From Nematopogon swammerdamellus (Eukaryota > Arthropoda > Insecta > Lepidoptera > Adelidae): 64,000 nucleotides of DNA. Location of the stretch: assembly GCA_946902875.1 (NCBI GenBank), contig OX336344.1, positions 19,861,791 to 19,925,790 of the forward strand, in the 5' to 3' direction. Position numbers and translations under genes: made by a program. This document shows positions 1-10,260 of this stretch, piece by piece. The notes under the pieces are model-generated. The model was not told where the DNA came from and did not search any database. It saw nothing but the letters and a program-made list of their open reading frames with translations. Within the stretch, counting starts at the first letter, position 1, and every line of letters begins with the position of its first letter.

Positions 1-14
1 TTCATCATTTTCAG

Positions 15-42
15 AGCGACCTCAGCGCAAAGGACGTCGAAA
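15..42 (+). CDS. Mlc1: Mlc1 coding exon 2 (myosin alkali light chain, N-terminus)
   Basis: First visible coding segment of the muscle myosin essential (alkali) light chain gene. It follows an acceptor (tttcag) and ends at a GTGAGT donor, reading SDLSAKDVE with one base carried into the next exon. The phase requires the initiator ATG to be the last codon of an upstream exon outside the window. Adding the exons at 5951, 6759, 7460 and 8569 gives 150 residues, close to the insect Mlc1 family length. The protein binds the lever arm of the myosin II heavy chain in sarcomeres. All joins keep frame (28+158+151+87+26 nt plus ATG). Identity is strong from the downstream EF-hand-like and EEFLPIYSQ segments; this exon alone would be too short to call. 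Confidence 0.88.
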
Positions 43-2204
43 GTGAGTACCCGTTCATTCTCTGTATCCATATGTTGCGATTACGTGCCACCTTTCTGGG
101 GCGGTGAGCTTTTGTGACATCGAGTGCTCTAACAGTGACAAATGAGCGCTAAGTGCTACATAATTGGGAGCTAATTCCCGCAGCCATCTTGAAATTTTGA
201 CGCGCGCTTTCGTGGTGTCCAGTGGCGGTTTGGTGCGTTGAGACGTCGGTTTAGCAAGTGCATTTCATGAATTGTTTAGTGTGCAATAATCGGTAGGGTC
301 TAAGTTTAGATCGGGCGTCTTATATGGCGCGGGTCGGTACGAGCGACCGGCGCTTGAAGGCGTCTCAATGCGCCGTTCCAAATATAAACGGCGAGATCTG
401 TGCGACCACGTGACCGACCGCCCCGCCTCCCCCGCCCGCCCTGTAGCTTCCCGCCCAGCGGTCCGCCCGCACCGCCGCGCCGCCGCCTGCGCATACAGAC
501 TCGCTCGGATTTCACGTCAGCAGATGGCACGTCATTTTAATATTTTGTAATATTACCGCATCGTGGGAGTTTCACCTGCAACACCTAAAAGTAAAGCGAC
601 GACTCAGAGGGCGAGCCGAAAATATGATTACGATTATAGATGAAAGAACATATTTTGGAAACCACTAATGTATGATGTTTTTGGTAAACATGGCTGACAT
701 TTGACGATATTTCAAAGAAGTCAATATCAAGGTTAACATAATTGACCTACAATTAATTCAGGACACGCACGCGCGACGGCACATCATGAATCTACTATTG
801 CTTTACATATTTTTTTTATTTCATATTTAATTTTAACCTCGATGATAAAAAATATATATATTTCTACAATATGTATTTAATTGTTTTTTTTTTAAAGTTG
901 ACTTGGCAATTTAATAGTACGAGTTGAAAGACAACTTCAAAGACTTATAAGTAAAACAAATAGTTTCATAGAATAAGTTAAAAAGAATTAACATATCCGA
1001 AACAACACAATTTAACAATAATAAAAACAGTAAATTTTCTAAATTTATTTTATTCTTGTTCAATTACCTATCAAGGATAAGACGATAAACTATTGAGACA
1101 AAATGGAATCCTTAATCAAGATTAATAAAGCATTAATCAAAAGGAAATTAATGCATAGAGTAATATTAATGCTGAAGCGGAAAGCTGAAACACAATAATA
1201 ACGAAGATAGATACCAGCAAATCTTTTATAACAATTAGTAATTGTGCAAGGAACCCAAAGGATATTTATCCAAAAAAATCAACCTCAATATGACTGTAGC
1301 AATATAGACAATTAATTGAGACATTTCTAAATAAATAAAAACATTTTCATTATTATTATTTTTATTTTTTATTATAATTGTATATATTTATACTTATAAT
1401 TATAATTTCGACAATTAGATAAAAGAACAATAGGGAACACAATCGTCAACGATCGCTTAAACACAAGAATATAAGACAAGATAAAAAAAAATATATAAAA
1501 ATTAAAGAAACAAGGGCTACATGGCAGTAGAAAATCCCTTTAGTCGAGCTCATCGTAAATTCTAACCCTTCTACAAGCCAGACTATAACATTTTCTACTG
1601 ATATTTCCTTGTTTCCTTCATTTTTATTTGCAATCGGGATTTTTTATTTTATTTTTATTTTTTATTTTATAATTTTGAGGTATAAGCCATAATATGTAAT
1701 ATAATTTTGAAATTTAATTGTTAAGCTCTCGACAACCTTACCCCACGCGATGGGTTTTGAAGGAACACTATTTTCCAACTTTGTCAATATGGCACTCGTT
1801 AAATCCTGTTTTTTGTTGTCAGTTTTTTTTTTATTTCTGATATATAGCCTGTTACTCGTGGTATTAAGACAAATCGTTGGACATCTCATTCATCAAAATT
1901 CATTCAGCCGTTTTGAAGTTCCGAGGGAATAAAGAAACTCAACCACTCAATCACAGATACCTACATCAAAGCGAAACGTTCCTTTGCATTTGCAGACGCG
2001 TAATAATAATTAAGTGCCTGTACATTAATAAATAATTAAATTCATTAAATATATTGAGATAAATTAGGATTTGTTTAGTTTGAAGTACCAGTTAGTACCA
2101 GACGCTGCTCTGTGGAACTAGCATCCTTATTCCCTGCCACCCGTCCTGTCTCCGCATGATTCTTCGCAGAGAGACTTAAGCACTCTTTTGTTGAAATAAA
2201 ATGA

Positions 2205-3225
2205 ATCGAAAATATACTTTATTGCACAAAAAGTGACAAAAGGCGGACTTAAATCCTAAGGGCATTATCTGCCAGTCATACCTGGGATTGTGAGTAGCGT
2301 AGATGGGCAGTGCGAAAAATTAAATGAGACATTTTTTAAGAGTATAAACATTCGTGACATACATACATACAGAATCAAAAGTAGATAAATATACACATAT
2401 AAACAAATACATACATACATACATACCTAATGCAGTTTCTAAACAAGCGACAACACACATAGAGACATTATGGATTTGAAAACATATTTCAATTCCCTCA
2501 TACGGGATTTGAAAATGTTGTGTGAAGCGGAAGTACGGAGAGTGACAGGGAGTTGGTTCCAGAGACGAGCTGATTCAACAGCAAAAAAATGGGTATAGAA
2601 TGAACTGGAATTAGTCGGGATAGAAAGAAGGTTACCATCCTTGGACCTCAAACAAGCACCATGACTCGAAAGAAATTGGAATTTCGAACGGAGATATTCT
2701 GGAGCACGGAGATTGAACAAAACGGAATATAGAAGGGAAACAATGTGAGTTTTCCTACGCGCTCGTACTGTAGGCCACTTCAACCTGGTGCGGTACTCAG
2801 TTATGTGGTCATATTTTCTGAGGTTGAAGATATACCTGACGCACGTATTTTGTAGGCGCTCGAGTTTATCGAGTAATGACTCATTTAGATCCAGGAAGCA
2901 GACGTCAGCATAGTCTATAATAGAGAGTAGAAAATATTGTGCTAGGGCCGTTTTAGTATGTTCCGGAAGAAAATTTTGAAGACGCTTTAGCGAGTGTAAC
3001 GAACCATAGACCTTCCGACAAATTGTACCAACCTGAGGAGACAACGAAAGAGTTTGGTCGAACGAGCTTTTCGAGCTTATCGAGCTTTTTAACAGTTTTG
3101 CAATAATTGATAACTATGCCATTAAAAATAACCTTGGGTATATTGTCGGCGTCGATCTTCGCAAGCTGGCGCGAGCTCCCAATGATGATGGCCTAGCCTA
3201 GCAACAGTCCACAAATCTGCTGGCA
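2205..3225 (-). pseudogene. 5'-truncated LINE, reverse transcriptase C-terminus
   Basis: The minus strand from about 3045 to 2439 encodes 201 residues including SLHSLKRLQNFLPEHTK and LLDKLERLQNTCVRYIFNL. These align well with the C-terminal part of the LINE ORF2 at 32683-35685, so this is a related copy. Upstream on the minus strand, a frameshifted stretch to about 3225 continues the homology (IDADNIPKVIF region). The 3' end shows an AATAAA-type signal on the minus strand near 2220, followed by a short A-rich tail. The 5' truncation is typical of target-primed reverse transcription. Confidence 0.8.
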
Positions 3226-3554
3226 TGACACCTAACTGAGCATGATTTGACTCTGTCGACTGCACCGTTGGTGCCTCGGCATAGCCACCCATGTTGGTTT
3301 ACATCAAGTCGATGAATAACCTCGGTGACAATACTCAAATCTCTCCTTGCGTCTCTCCAATATCGCAAATATTTTACTGTCTTTTCTACTGCTATAAACT
3401 TCTGATAATATCCTTGAAAACATATTCGAATTTAAGTTTATTTATGGTGAGAATATATCGAAGGCAAAAATAACAATAACCATGTTAAAATACGAAAAAA
3501 ATAAAAACCGTTTTCGTATTCTATTACGTACATTATTGCTTGGAACGTAAAGAT

Positions 3555-3652
3555 GAGTATCTTCGTACCGTGTGGGATCGGTACTTAAAAAGAATAGCCC
3601 CACTGCATCTCTCACCGTCGCATGTCGTAAAAGTCGACTAAGGGATAAGAAA
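3555..3652 (-). repeat. SINE-B fragment
   Basis: Reverse complement of the 3' third of the repeat seen in + orientation at 40920-41243 and 41641-41957 (blocks GTGTGGG..CGGTACTT, AATAGCCCCACTGCATCTC, GTCGTAAAAG..GACTAAGGG). It abuts a SINE-A copy, and the same junction recurs near 50785-50818. Confidence 0.7.
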
Positions 3653-3656
3653 ATTC

Positions 3657-4037
3657 GTCAGCCTCGGTAGCTCAGTGGCGCGGTTGGTTAGTCAACTGTT
3701 ATTAAGCAACGCTGAGCGCGGTCAGTGATTGGATGGGTGACCGCTCGACCGTTGGAGGCTGACCGTGGTTCGGATTCCACGTTAATCTGTGGGTCCCTTC
3801 CCTTACACCTTACTAGGTGGTGGGGTTTATCCCGGCCGGGTTGGTACCACCGCACTGAACGAAACGTCGGTCGAAACGGCTATGTAAATAGTTCGTGTTT
3901 TCCGTCCAGTTTAGTGTAGCCGACATGAAATGAAGGGAAGCACTGACATGGCACCTAGTTCACCCTGTGTTATGGGCTGACATCACGGATGTTGTAGGTG
4001 ATGTAGCCAACCGTGTCAGGTTCCATAAAAAAAAAAA
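3657..4037 (+). repeat. SINE-A, near full-length (tRNA-like + 5S-like head)
   Basis: The copy begins GTCAGCCTCGG, then has TAGCTCAGTGG, matching a tRNA A box. Next comes TTAAGCAACGCTGAGCGCGG followed by GGATGGGTGACCGC, matching the internal control region of 5S rRNA. GTGGTTCGGATTCCACG follows and resembles a tRNA B box. A ~230-bp body conserved in all copies leads to a poly-A tail at about 4027-4040. Having RNA polymerase III promoter elements of two gene classes is unusual. The 5S-like box here is slightly mutated (GTGATTGG for GTACTTGG). Confidence 0.85.
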
Positions 4038-4459
4038 AAATCTTGTTCAAACCAGTTCAAACCAAAAGACACAGAGACTGATATAAAAACGAAATATTTA
4101 TTATAAACGTTATTATTATGTGCCTGTCTTAAATCGGGCATATCAGTTAAATCGTGCATTTTCGCCTGCATAATCAGGGAATATTATGAATTTTATTTTT
4201 TTTTCAAAACGACCTCACTAATTATTATTCACGTGATAGGAGCTGTCGACAAAAGCAGTACAATTCATGTGATCATTAAAATAAGATTCATTTATCATCA
4301 TTCACTAATAGGTAACAGAATAGGTAGACATAGTGACTATCGGCAATATGATGAAAGAAAGCGAAAGGGCTGAAGATGAAGAAGCGTTGAGCGCTGAAAA
4401 AGATACTTAGAGAGAAATTAAATAAACCTAGAATAATTTTCAAAATTGATCGAGAGCTG

Positions 4460-4590
4460 CGAAAATTCTAGAAAACAGCTCGTCTCACTCGAAGTGGCCA
4501 GCAACAACAGACGTTTGGCGAGCATTGGGAACTGGGCCACAGTTAGAGCCGTCTATATATAGCTGGTGGGTGACTCACAGAAAGTTCACA
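4460..4590 (+). promoter_or_regulatory. Heat-shock-type promoter motif cluster (HSE + TATA)
   Basis: GAAAATTCTAGAA at about 4461-4473 is a perfect three-unit heat shock element (GAAnnTTCnnGAA). A TATA box, CTATATATAG, lies at 4553-4562, about 80 bp downstream. A second two-unit element, GAAAGTTC, sits at 4580-4587, next to the expected start site. This arrangement matches insect heat-inducible promoters, where HSF binds GAAnnTTC repeats. The following 400 bp hold only short ORFs, so the transcribed product is unknown. Confidence 0.45.
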
Positions 4591-4637
4591 GAAAATAAAC
4601 CCGACTGATGTGAAGGAAGAATTATTTTCGCCGAAGA

Positions 4638-4748
4638 ATGCGCGTCCGCCTACGCAGTATCGTTACGATTTTTTCGCCAACGCCGTCGAGAATTACCTGT
4701 CGGTTATCGTGCCAAAGATATTCTGCTGTAGATATTTTGCTGCCCTGA
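4638..4748 (+). CDS. Short ORF (36 aa) downstream of the HSE/TATA cluster
   Basis: First ATG-initiated frame of any length after the TATA box; an ATG-TGA minimal ORF at 4608 precedes it. It encodes an Arg/Ser-rich peptide starting MRVRLRSIV, with no recognisable domain. It may be untranslated leader rather than a gene. I do not recognise it. Confidence 0.15.
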   Translation: MRVRLRSIVTIFSPTPSRITCRLSCQRYSAVDILLP

Positions 4749-4822
4749 AGAGACTACCCTGTGGAACGTCATCTTCTGTGCAATTAGTGATAGTTCTTTA
4801 GATCACAATCAAGGAAGATGTT

Positions 4823-4939
4823 ATGGATGTCGAGTTTAAAGAGACCGGATGTACGGACGATTTTAAAGACAAAGAATTAAGACAATTAGACAATATACCA
4901 TCTGAAATGTTTAAAACTATTGAACGAATAAAAATATGA
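4823..4939 (+). CDS. Short ORF (38 aa), unrecognised
   Basis: ATG-initiated, acidic/basic peptide (MDVEFKETGCTDDFKDKELR onward) ending in TGA. Its charged composition looks more protein-like than the flanking AT-rich DNA. It could be a truncated first exon of a heat-inducible or transposon gene. No family recognised and no clear splice donor found. Confidence 0.2.
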   Translation: MDVEFKETGCTDDFKDKELRQLDNIPSEMFKTIERIKI

Positions 4940-5589
4940 GGGCATGCTTTTGCAATTTTCAGAATATGATAAAACAATGTGAAATAAGTTAGACTTCTTT
5001 TAAACTTTGATCGATGTTAAATCAATTAGTTACACACATTGAACCCTGTTCCATAAGTGCTCACTGTTCAATAAGTTCTGTAACCTACTCATAGTTATAT
5101 CAAGTATTGCGCAAACCAAGTAATTTGTACGGCTATGATTCTTATGGGGATGATACTTAGTGCATACTCCATAGTTGGTGCTATGATCATTTGGAGAATA
5201 TTTCGCGTCCTTACAAATTTCAATTTACATTCTGTCAACTATTTTGAGGTGTGACCAAACAACAACAAAGGCACGGCCTAGGGCAAATTGATTCATCCAC
5301 TAATGTAACTTTTTTAACTTTGAGTGGTGAGGTCATGGAGTGCAAACATGCTGAATCTATTCATCATATTTCACACAAAAGTCACTAATTGATCAACTGA
5401 CTATGAACTGCTTATCATCGTAATTGAAAAATAGCACCTCTACGGTAGCACTCATCAAATTCTTTAAGCATTTCTAGCACTTAGTTGTTAGGGATAACAG
5501 CAACTATAAGGATACCGGTCGCTGCTAAAGCCCTACTTCAAAGAAAATAATCATTGAGTATAGTCTACGGTCTTTTATGTGGTGCGTAA

Positions 5590-5880
5590 ATAGGCACTAT
5601 CAAACAGGCATGACATTCGCAACTGCCTCAAACTTAATTTCCATGGCCACTGTTAGCACGTCTTCTGAATGTATGGAACGATGCCAAATGACACGTTTCG
5701 TATAACAACAATTGTGGATTTATTAAAACGTGGAACGCACTCGCTGCCCATCTATTTCCTCCCAAGTACAGCCTGGGGTTTTTCAAAAGGGACGTGAAAA
5801 CACTCCTGTCAGGCCGGCATGGCATTCGCAATCCCCGTGCATCACAGAATGTCGGTGGACATCGTTAGACATCTACATGT
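5590..5880 (-). pseudogene. LINE ORF2 C-terminal fragment (family L-GRH)
   Basis: Minus strand reading with frameshifts. It shares blocks with 38940-39290, 50180-50450, 56500-56590 and 62990-63170: gcattcgcaa, ggccggcatggc, and the FKRxV-type coding region. These are scattered 3' ends of one jockey-like family whose ORF ends in a conserved LWNxLP...FK..V motif. The reading frame is broken. Confidence 0.6.
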
Positions 5881-5950
5881 AGGTGAAAGGATGCCACATG
5901 TTGCGCTATCCATAAAATTAAGAGGTTTCTGAGGTCTGTCGTTGTTTCAG

Positions 5951-6108
5951 GAGCGAACTTCGCTTTCTCAATCTACGACTTCGATGGCAGCAACAAGATC
6001 GATGCGTACAACTTGGGCGACGTCCTGCGCGCGCTCAACTCCAATCCCACCTGCGCCACCATCGAGAAGCTCGGCGGCACCAAGAAGAAGGGCGAGAAGA
6101 CAATGACC
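5951..6108 (+). CDS. Mlc1: Mlc1 coding exon 3 (EF-hand 1 region)
   Basis: Acceptor gtttcag, donor ACC|GTGAGT. It reads R-ANFAFSIYDFDGSNKIDA, then YNLGDVLRALNSNPTCATIE and KLGGTKKKGEKTMT, about residues 10-63. DFDGSNKIDAYN sits in the EF-hand loop position but lacks the final Glu of calcium-binding loops. This agrees with the known loss of calcium binding in myosin light chains. Phase 1 in, phase 0 out. Confidence 0.95.
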
Positions 6109-6149
6109 GTGAGTGTTTTAAGAGTTCTCTACTAAAATACTACAAAGGA

Positions 6150-6290
6150 GACATCCATTAATCACGTGAGCAATTTTTTTGGATTTTTTTGACACCTTGG
6201 TGAGATTTATAGTGAGATTTGGTGAGATTTTGCCAGACCCCTCCCCCCCCCCCCCCCCCGTCCTTGTTGCTCACGTAATTAATGGATGTC
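6150..6290. mobile_element. Small MITE in Mlc1 intron 3, with poly-C tract
   Basis: Inverted arms of about 24 bp: ACATCCATTAATCACGTGAG at 6151-6170 and its complement at 6267-6290, one mismatch. The interior includes a run of 19 C at 6241-6259 (after a short CT stretch). AAAGGA follows on the right and also precedes the left arm, suggesting a target duplication. No coding capacity. Confidence 0.6.
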
Positions 6291-6758
6291 ACCAAAGGAA
6301 GGGCGCCTTGAAACTAGCTCATGGCGAGACGCCGTTCTCTGATATTTATCTGTCACAGGATATTGACTTCTGAATGGGTATACTTTATGAAAACCAGTAT
6401 TACTGGCTGTGCGAAGGAACCAATGATTCAATCGACACAGCTAAATTCAGCCTCATCTTGGGAAAACCACGCCCAGAAATATTCCGGGACGGTTCAACCT
6501 GTTAATGCGACGACGACGCTTGAAACACGGGAAATTTTGAGGAAATAAACGTATCTTACTGAATCCATATAAATAAACATATTTTATCTTGTTTTTTTTT
6601 TTTCAAACTATTGTTATTACTAATGAGCGAAGACGTTGAGCGCTCGTTGGTTATATCTTTCCAAAATGTGTTGTAATCAAGATTGTAATTTTAAATACAC
6701 TCCCTTTGAATTCATAATAATTAATTGATAGCTACAAATTAATGGTGTCTCGTTTCAG

Positions 6759-6909
6759 GTCGAGGAGTTCCTTCCCATCTACAGCCAAATAAAGAAAGAC
6801 AAAGACCAGGGATGCTACGAGGACTTCCTGGAGTGCTTGAAACTCTACGACAAGGCTGAGAACGGTCTGATGCTCGGTGCCGAGCTTACACACACACTCC
6901 TCTCTCTCG
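6759..6909 (+). CDS. Mlc1: Mlc1 coding exon 4
   Basis: Acceptor cgtttcag, donor CTCG|GTAAGC. It encodes [40 protein letters not shown] and [10 protein letters not shown], about residues 63-113. This is the most diagnostic part: EEFLPIYSQ and [13 protein letters not shown] are hallmarks of insect alkali light chains. Ends in phase 1, so the next exon completes Gly. Confidence 0.97.
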
Positions 6910-7459
6910 GTAAGCTGAACTCTGTTTGTTGGTAGACATTTGAAATAGTTTTTACACTGTGTTTTTAACTGAGGTTCGAAGCTTGGCGCAAACCATAAAC
7001 AATTTAACTCTCTCTAGATCGCCACACAACTCCACAAATCCACAGTAAATAGACCGTGCTTTTATAATCCTCTGTTAGTTGAGTTAACGTTATATTGTAT
7101 AATCTGACTACTCTTTCTTTATGTTCAGTATCGTTCTGTTACATGCAAACATAATTAACGTCACATCTTTTCCAATAGGGAAGGGAGAGAAATAATCTCC
7201 ACTTGCTACGCCCCTCACACAATTGTGGGGTCTCTTCCACGCTTAATATGTTTATAATCAATCTTAATAAAAATATTGTATTATTGTAACCGGATTGGGT
7301 GGCTGAGCTCGACGACGGAGTCTCAGGCACAGCCGATTTAACCCTCGATATATAAACCACCAGTCCGACTTATAGACGGACAATATCTCAGGATAGTGAT
7401 GTCTCAGATGGATGATGTCTGAAATATGATGATTAACAATGACGTGACGATGACCGCAG

Positions 7460-7546
7460 GTGAGAAACTCGATGACGCGCAAGTTGATGAGGTCGTCAAA
7501 GACTGCATGGACCAGGAGGACGATGACGGCAACATCCCCTATGCGC
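7460..7546 (+). CDS. Mlc1: Mlc1 coding exon 5
   Basis: Acceptor accgcag, donor ATGCGC|GTGAGT. It encodes GEKLDDAQVDEVVKDCMDQE then DDDGNIPYA, the third and fourth EF-hand-like segments. The final base C starts a Pro codon completed by either terminal exon (8569 or 9544), so both splice products stay in frame. Confidence 0.96.
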
Positions 7547-8568
7547 GTGAGTATCACACCTTACCAATACAATAATGCATAGAGATTTTATTCCCGATTT
7601 TTTTCTAGAAAACATATTGTAGTTATTACCCTTAATAATTCTGAATATCATGAATAGTATCCCGGAAACATTCCAGAAATGTAGATTGAATATTAGTTTT
7701 GTGCTTAAATCTAAATTATAGTAGTAAATCTTATCCACAAATAGTATGGAATTGATTGCTTAAATATTATCCCCCATTTTTTCTAGAACCTTATAGTAGT
7801 TACTTGTACCTAGTTAGTAGTACCTTTAAGTACCTATGCGTTTTATATTTTAAATTGTAGGTGTGCTCCTTAGTTGATCTAGTGACTTATTGTAGTTGGT
7901 AGTTATTCTTATGGGTAGGTAGGTACTCTTATGAATTAGCTTAATATTATCATAAACTATAAGTTTTAAATCTGAAACATTATTAGTTCAGATTTTTGCT
8001 ATTACATCGGTATATTCGATAACGATTTTGCTTTATGGAAGTATCCCTCTGCTTAAAGGTGTACTTTATATATAATCCTTACATTAATATTAATATTCCT
8101 TGTAGTTCTTAATTTTAAATTAATTTCGTTTATGTAAAAGAACTATGTACTTAGTCAGATAAATTCCGTGTTTGATTTTGTAAATAGAGTTTTCCTTACT
8201 GATTTTGATGCCCTTAAGTATGTACCTATCTACTCCAAAATTAAACCCCGATATGTAATTAGTGCATAATTATAACCTTTTCGTATTTTCCTACAGCTGT
8301 GAGAGAGTTCCTACATTCAAAATGTAATTTATTTATGCCTTTGCAATTACTCGTATTTATTAAAAAAAATACTTACATACATTTGGATGACCATTTCATT
8401 GTAAGGTCAACAAGCCAAAAGAAACACTTTTGAGTGATTTTTTTTTTCAAAATAATAAATACAATAAAAACAGCGTAACTCTCTAATAGTTTTGATTATG
8501 TAGAAAAGTCCTGCATCCACGCCTGCCCCCTGTTTGACCACAACCCTTTTTGCATTGATCCTTTGCAG

Positions 8569-8594
8569 CATTCCTGAAGAAGGTTATGGCGTAG
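8569..8594 (+). CDS. Mlc1: Mlc1 terminal exon A (proximal C-terminus)
   Basis: Acceptor ctttgcag. It reads P-FLKKVMA then TAG at 8592. It gives the standard short C-terminus (FLKKVMA type) of the light chain and a 150-residue protein. A polyadenylation signal follows at 8761. Use of this exon excludes exon B at 9544. Choice between terminal exons is known for Drosophila Mlc1; that it is muscle-type regulated here is inference. Confidence 0.93.
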
Positions 8595-8760
8595 AAGATT
8601 CCACACACTCGTCATATCGTTTAGTCATAAGATCGTAAGTTTACACATAAGTGAGTGTCCTTGCAGCTTCACACTTTATTGCTTTTTTACTTACTTGTAC
8701 GCATTTAACTGTTATTGGCTTCACTATTTTAAAGTTCACATCTTCTGCAGTGACTGTTTC

Positions 8761-8766
8761 AATAAA
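8761..8766 (+). terminator. Mlc1: Poly(A) signal AATAAA for Mlc1 exon A
   Basis: AATAAA 167 bp after the exon A stop codon. The intervening sequence is AT-rich 3'UTR. Confidence 0.6.
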
Positions 8767-9118
8767 TATATGAAGTTCTTCGTGTATCTTCTTCGTGTAT
8801 ATAACATTTTGTCAAGGTATTCTTATTTTTCTGTATCTGTGTCTATAATTATTACTATGTCTTGAAGTTTATCATTACACAAATATATTTCAACTATTTC
8901 ATGATTGTTGATTCTATTTTCTGAAATCGATTGCTTATCTTATTTCTAAATAATTTCTTCCGATGCAGAAGAATCGTTTGTTACTGTCTTCTATCTTATA
9001 TCTTGTGTCTTGTAACTTTCGTCTATGCTTATTTTTCGTGTTTATTTATCTGTGTGAACTGTGAATGCTGTTTCAGAACAGTTTATTGTTTGTTAGCTTT
9101 CTTTTTTTTTTATAAATA

Positions 9119-9440
9119 ACCGTCTAGACACGGTTATTTACATCATCTGTGACGTCAGCCCATCACACCTTAGTGAACTAGGGGCCATGTCAGTCCTTCC
9201 CTTTTGGACGTTCCGGCTGCACTGATGGAAAACATGAACTATTTTCATAGCCGCTTCGACCGACCGATCAATTAGTGCGGTGGTATCAATTCAGATGGGT
9301 TAAACCCTAGCAAGGTGAGAGAGGGAACCTACAGTTTTACGTGGAATCCGTACCACGGCCAGCGAACAATCAATCGAACGGTCATCCATCCCAGTACTGA
9401 CCTGCATAGCACCACCGAGCTACCCAGGCTGACAGTTTTT
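9119..9440 (-). repeat. SINE-A copy between the two Mlc1 terminal exons
   Basis: Reverse-orientation SINE-A. The body blocks (acgtcagcccatcacacctt, gaactattttcatagccgct, ggtggtatcaa) are followed by the complement of the 5S-like and A-box segments (cagtactgacc, gagctacccaggctgaca). The piece holding TTAAGCAACGC is deleted, so the promoter is damaged. Confidence 0.75.
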
Positions 9441-9543
9441 CTCGCGGTGTCGCGGTGATTTCCTTCACCAGAGAGACGGATAAATGTGCACTTGACATAC
9501 AAGTTGTTCGGGTTTGAGAATACTAATGCCTCGTCACTTGCAG

Positions 9544-9614
9544 CTTTCCTCCGAAAAATGGCGGACGGCTGGGGCTTCAAACCCGAGGGCGAGGAAGCTG
9601 CGACAGAGGGCTAG
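9544..9614 (+). CDS. Mlc1: Mlc1 terminal exon B (distal, extended C-terminus)
   Basis: Acceptor acttgcag, same phase as exon A. It reads P-FLRKMADGWGFKPEGEEAAT then EG and TAG at 9612. The first residues (PFLRKM versus PFLKKV) are homologous to exon A, then a Gly/Glu/Ala-rich extension gives a 165-residue isoform. Two homologous terminal exons a kilobase apart point to alternative 3' splicing with polyadenylation. AATAAA at 9927 could serve it. The extension is longer than the roughly equal-length alternatives I recall for Drosophila. Confidence 0.85.
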
Positions 9615-9926
9615 GCACTCCAGCCCACGCCGTCACCACCTCTACACACCGCGACACAGTGCCGAGACTGGCGCGGCACTGCGACGCAGATACGACCTTC
9701 TGCATCACACCGACAACATCTATCGCGACCGTATCGTTTCATCTTAGATACGTCACCCCTTTTTTATACATTTTTCAACCAAAATTATTGTCACACTGTA
9801 TTATTGCAAATACTGTATTAAATTTCTGCGCAATACGTTGTACGTATTTTATATTATTGTACGATAAGTATGGATAATGGTAACAAGAATACAAAAAAAA
9901 AAAAAGAAACCGTAAATTATTTTATA

Positions 9927-9932
9927 AATAAA
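9927..9932 (+). terminator. Mlc1: Candidate poly(A) signal for Mlc1 exon B
   Basis: AATAAA about 310 bp past the exon B stop, in an AT-rich stretch. Confidence 0.45.
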
Positions 9933-10260
9933 TATTTAAATACTACTTTCTTTTATGTCTGCACCCTGTCATGTAGAGAAATGTACAGTGAAGCCGGAAA
10001 ATGCAATTTTATTGACCCTTCTTTAACAAAACAATAGGTGAAACCTGCCTAAAAGACTAATCTGTGATGCATCTAAAGTATAAAATGAAAATTAAAAGTG
10101 TCTTTAAAGTAAAGATTTAACTGAGTAAATCTAATTTAGTAAATACAAGTCCCACATTCCACGGATCTTCAGAACGCGGGTTAAATAGCCTCACCCGACT
10201 GCCGACGACCGCCCACAGTGCTAAATACGTTGGCAGCGTTGCCCCTTTGAAACACTAGAC

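Larger units (their letters stand above)
43..5950 (+). other. Mlc1: Mlc1 intron 2 (5.9 kb, repeat-filled)
   Basis: Intron bounded by GTGAGT and tttcag. Bases 43-2200 are AT-rich with no gene I can support; a GC-rich patch (about 300-540) stands out and could be an enhancer or internal promoter, but no core motif settles this. The rest holds a LINE fragment (2205-3225), SINE pieces (3555-4037), a heat-shock-like motif cluster (4460-4590) and another LINE scrap (5590-5880). Large first introns carrying muscle enhancers are common in insect muscle genes; that role here is inference. Confidence 0.7.

Noticed and set aside
306..550. Arg-rich ORFs on both strands near the left edge
   Set aside because: Low-complexity GC-rich patch within an intron; no homology or splice support.
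3690..3770. 5S rRNA gene or tRNA gene
   Set aside because: Only the internal control region and A/B-box-like parts match and they sit inside a multi-copy SINE; no complete 5S or tRNA fold exists.
4610..4801. 63-residue frame after the TATA box
   Set aside because: Opens with GTG, not ATG; a eukaryotic start there is unlikely.
9514..9747. 77-residue ORF overlapping Mlc1 exon B
   Set aside because: Different frame from the exon; an artefact of its GC-rich codons.
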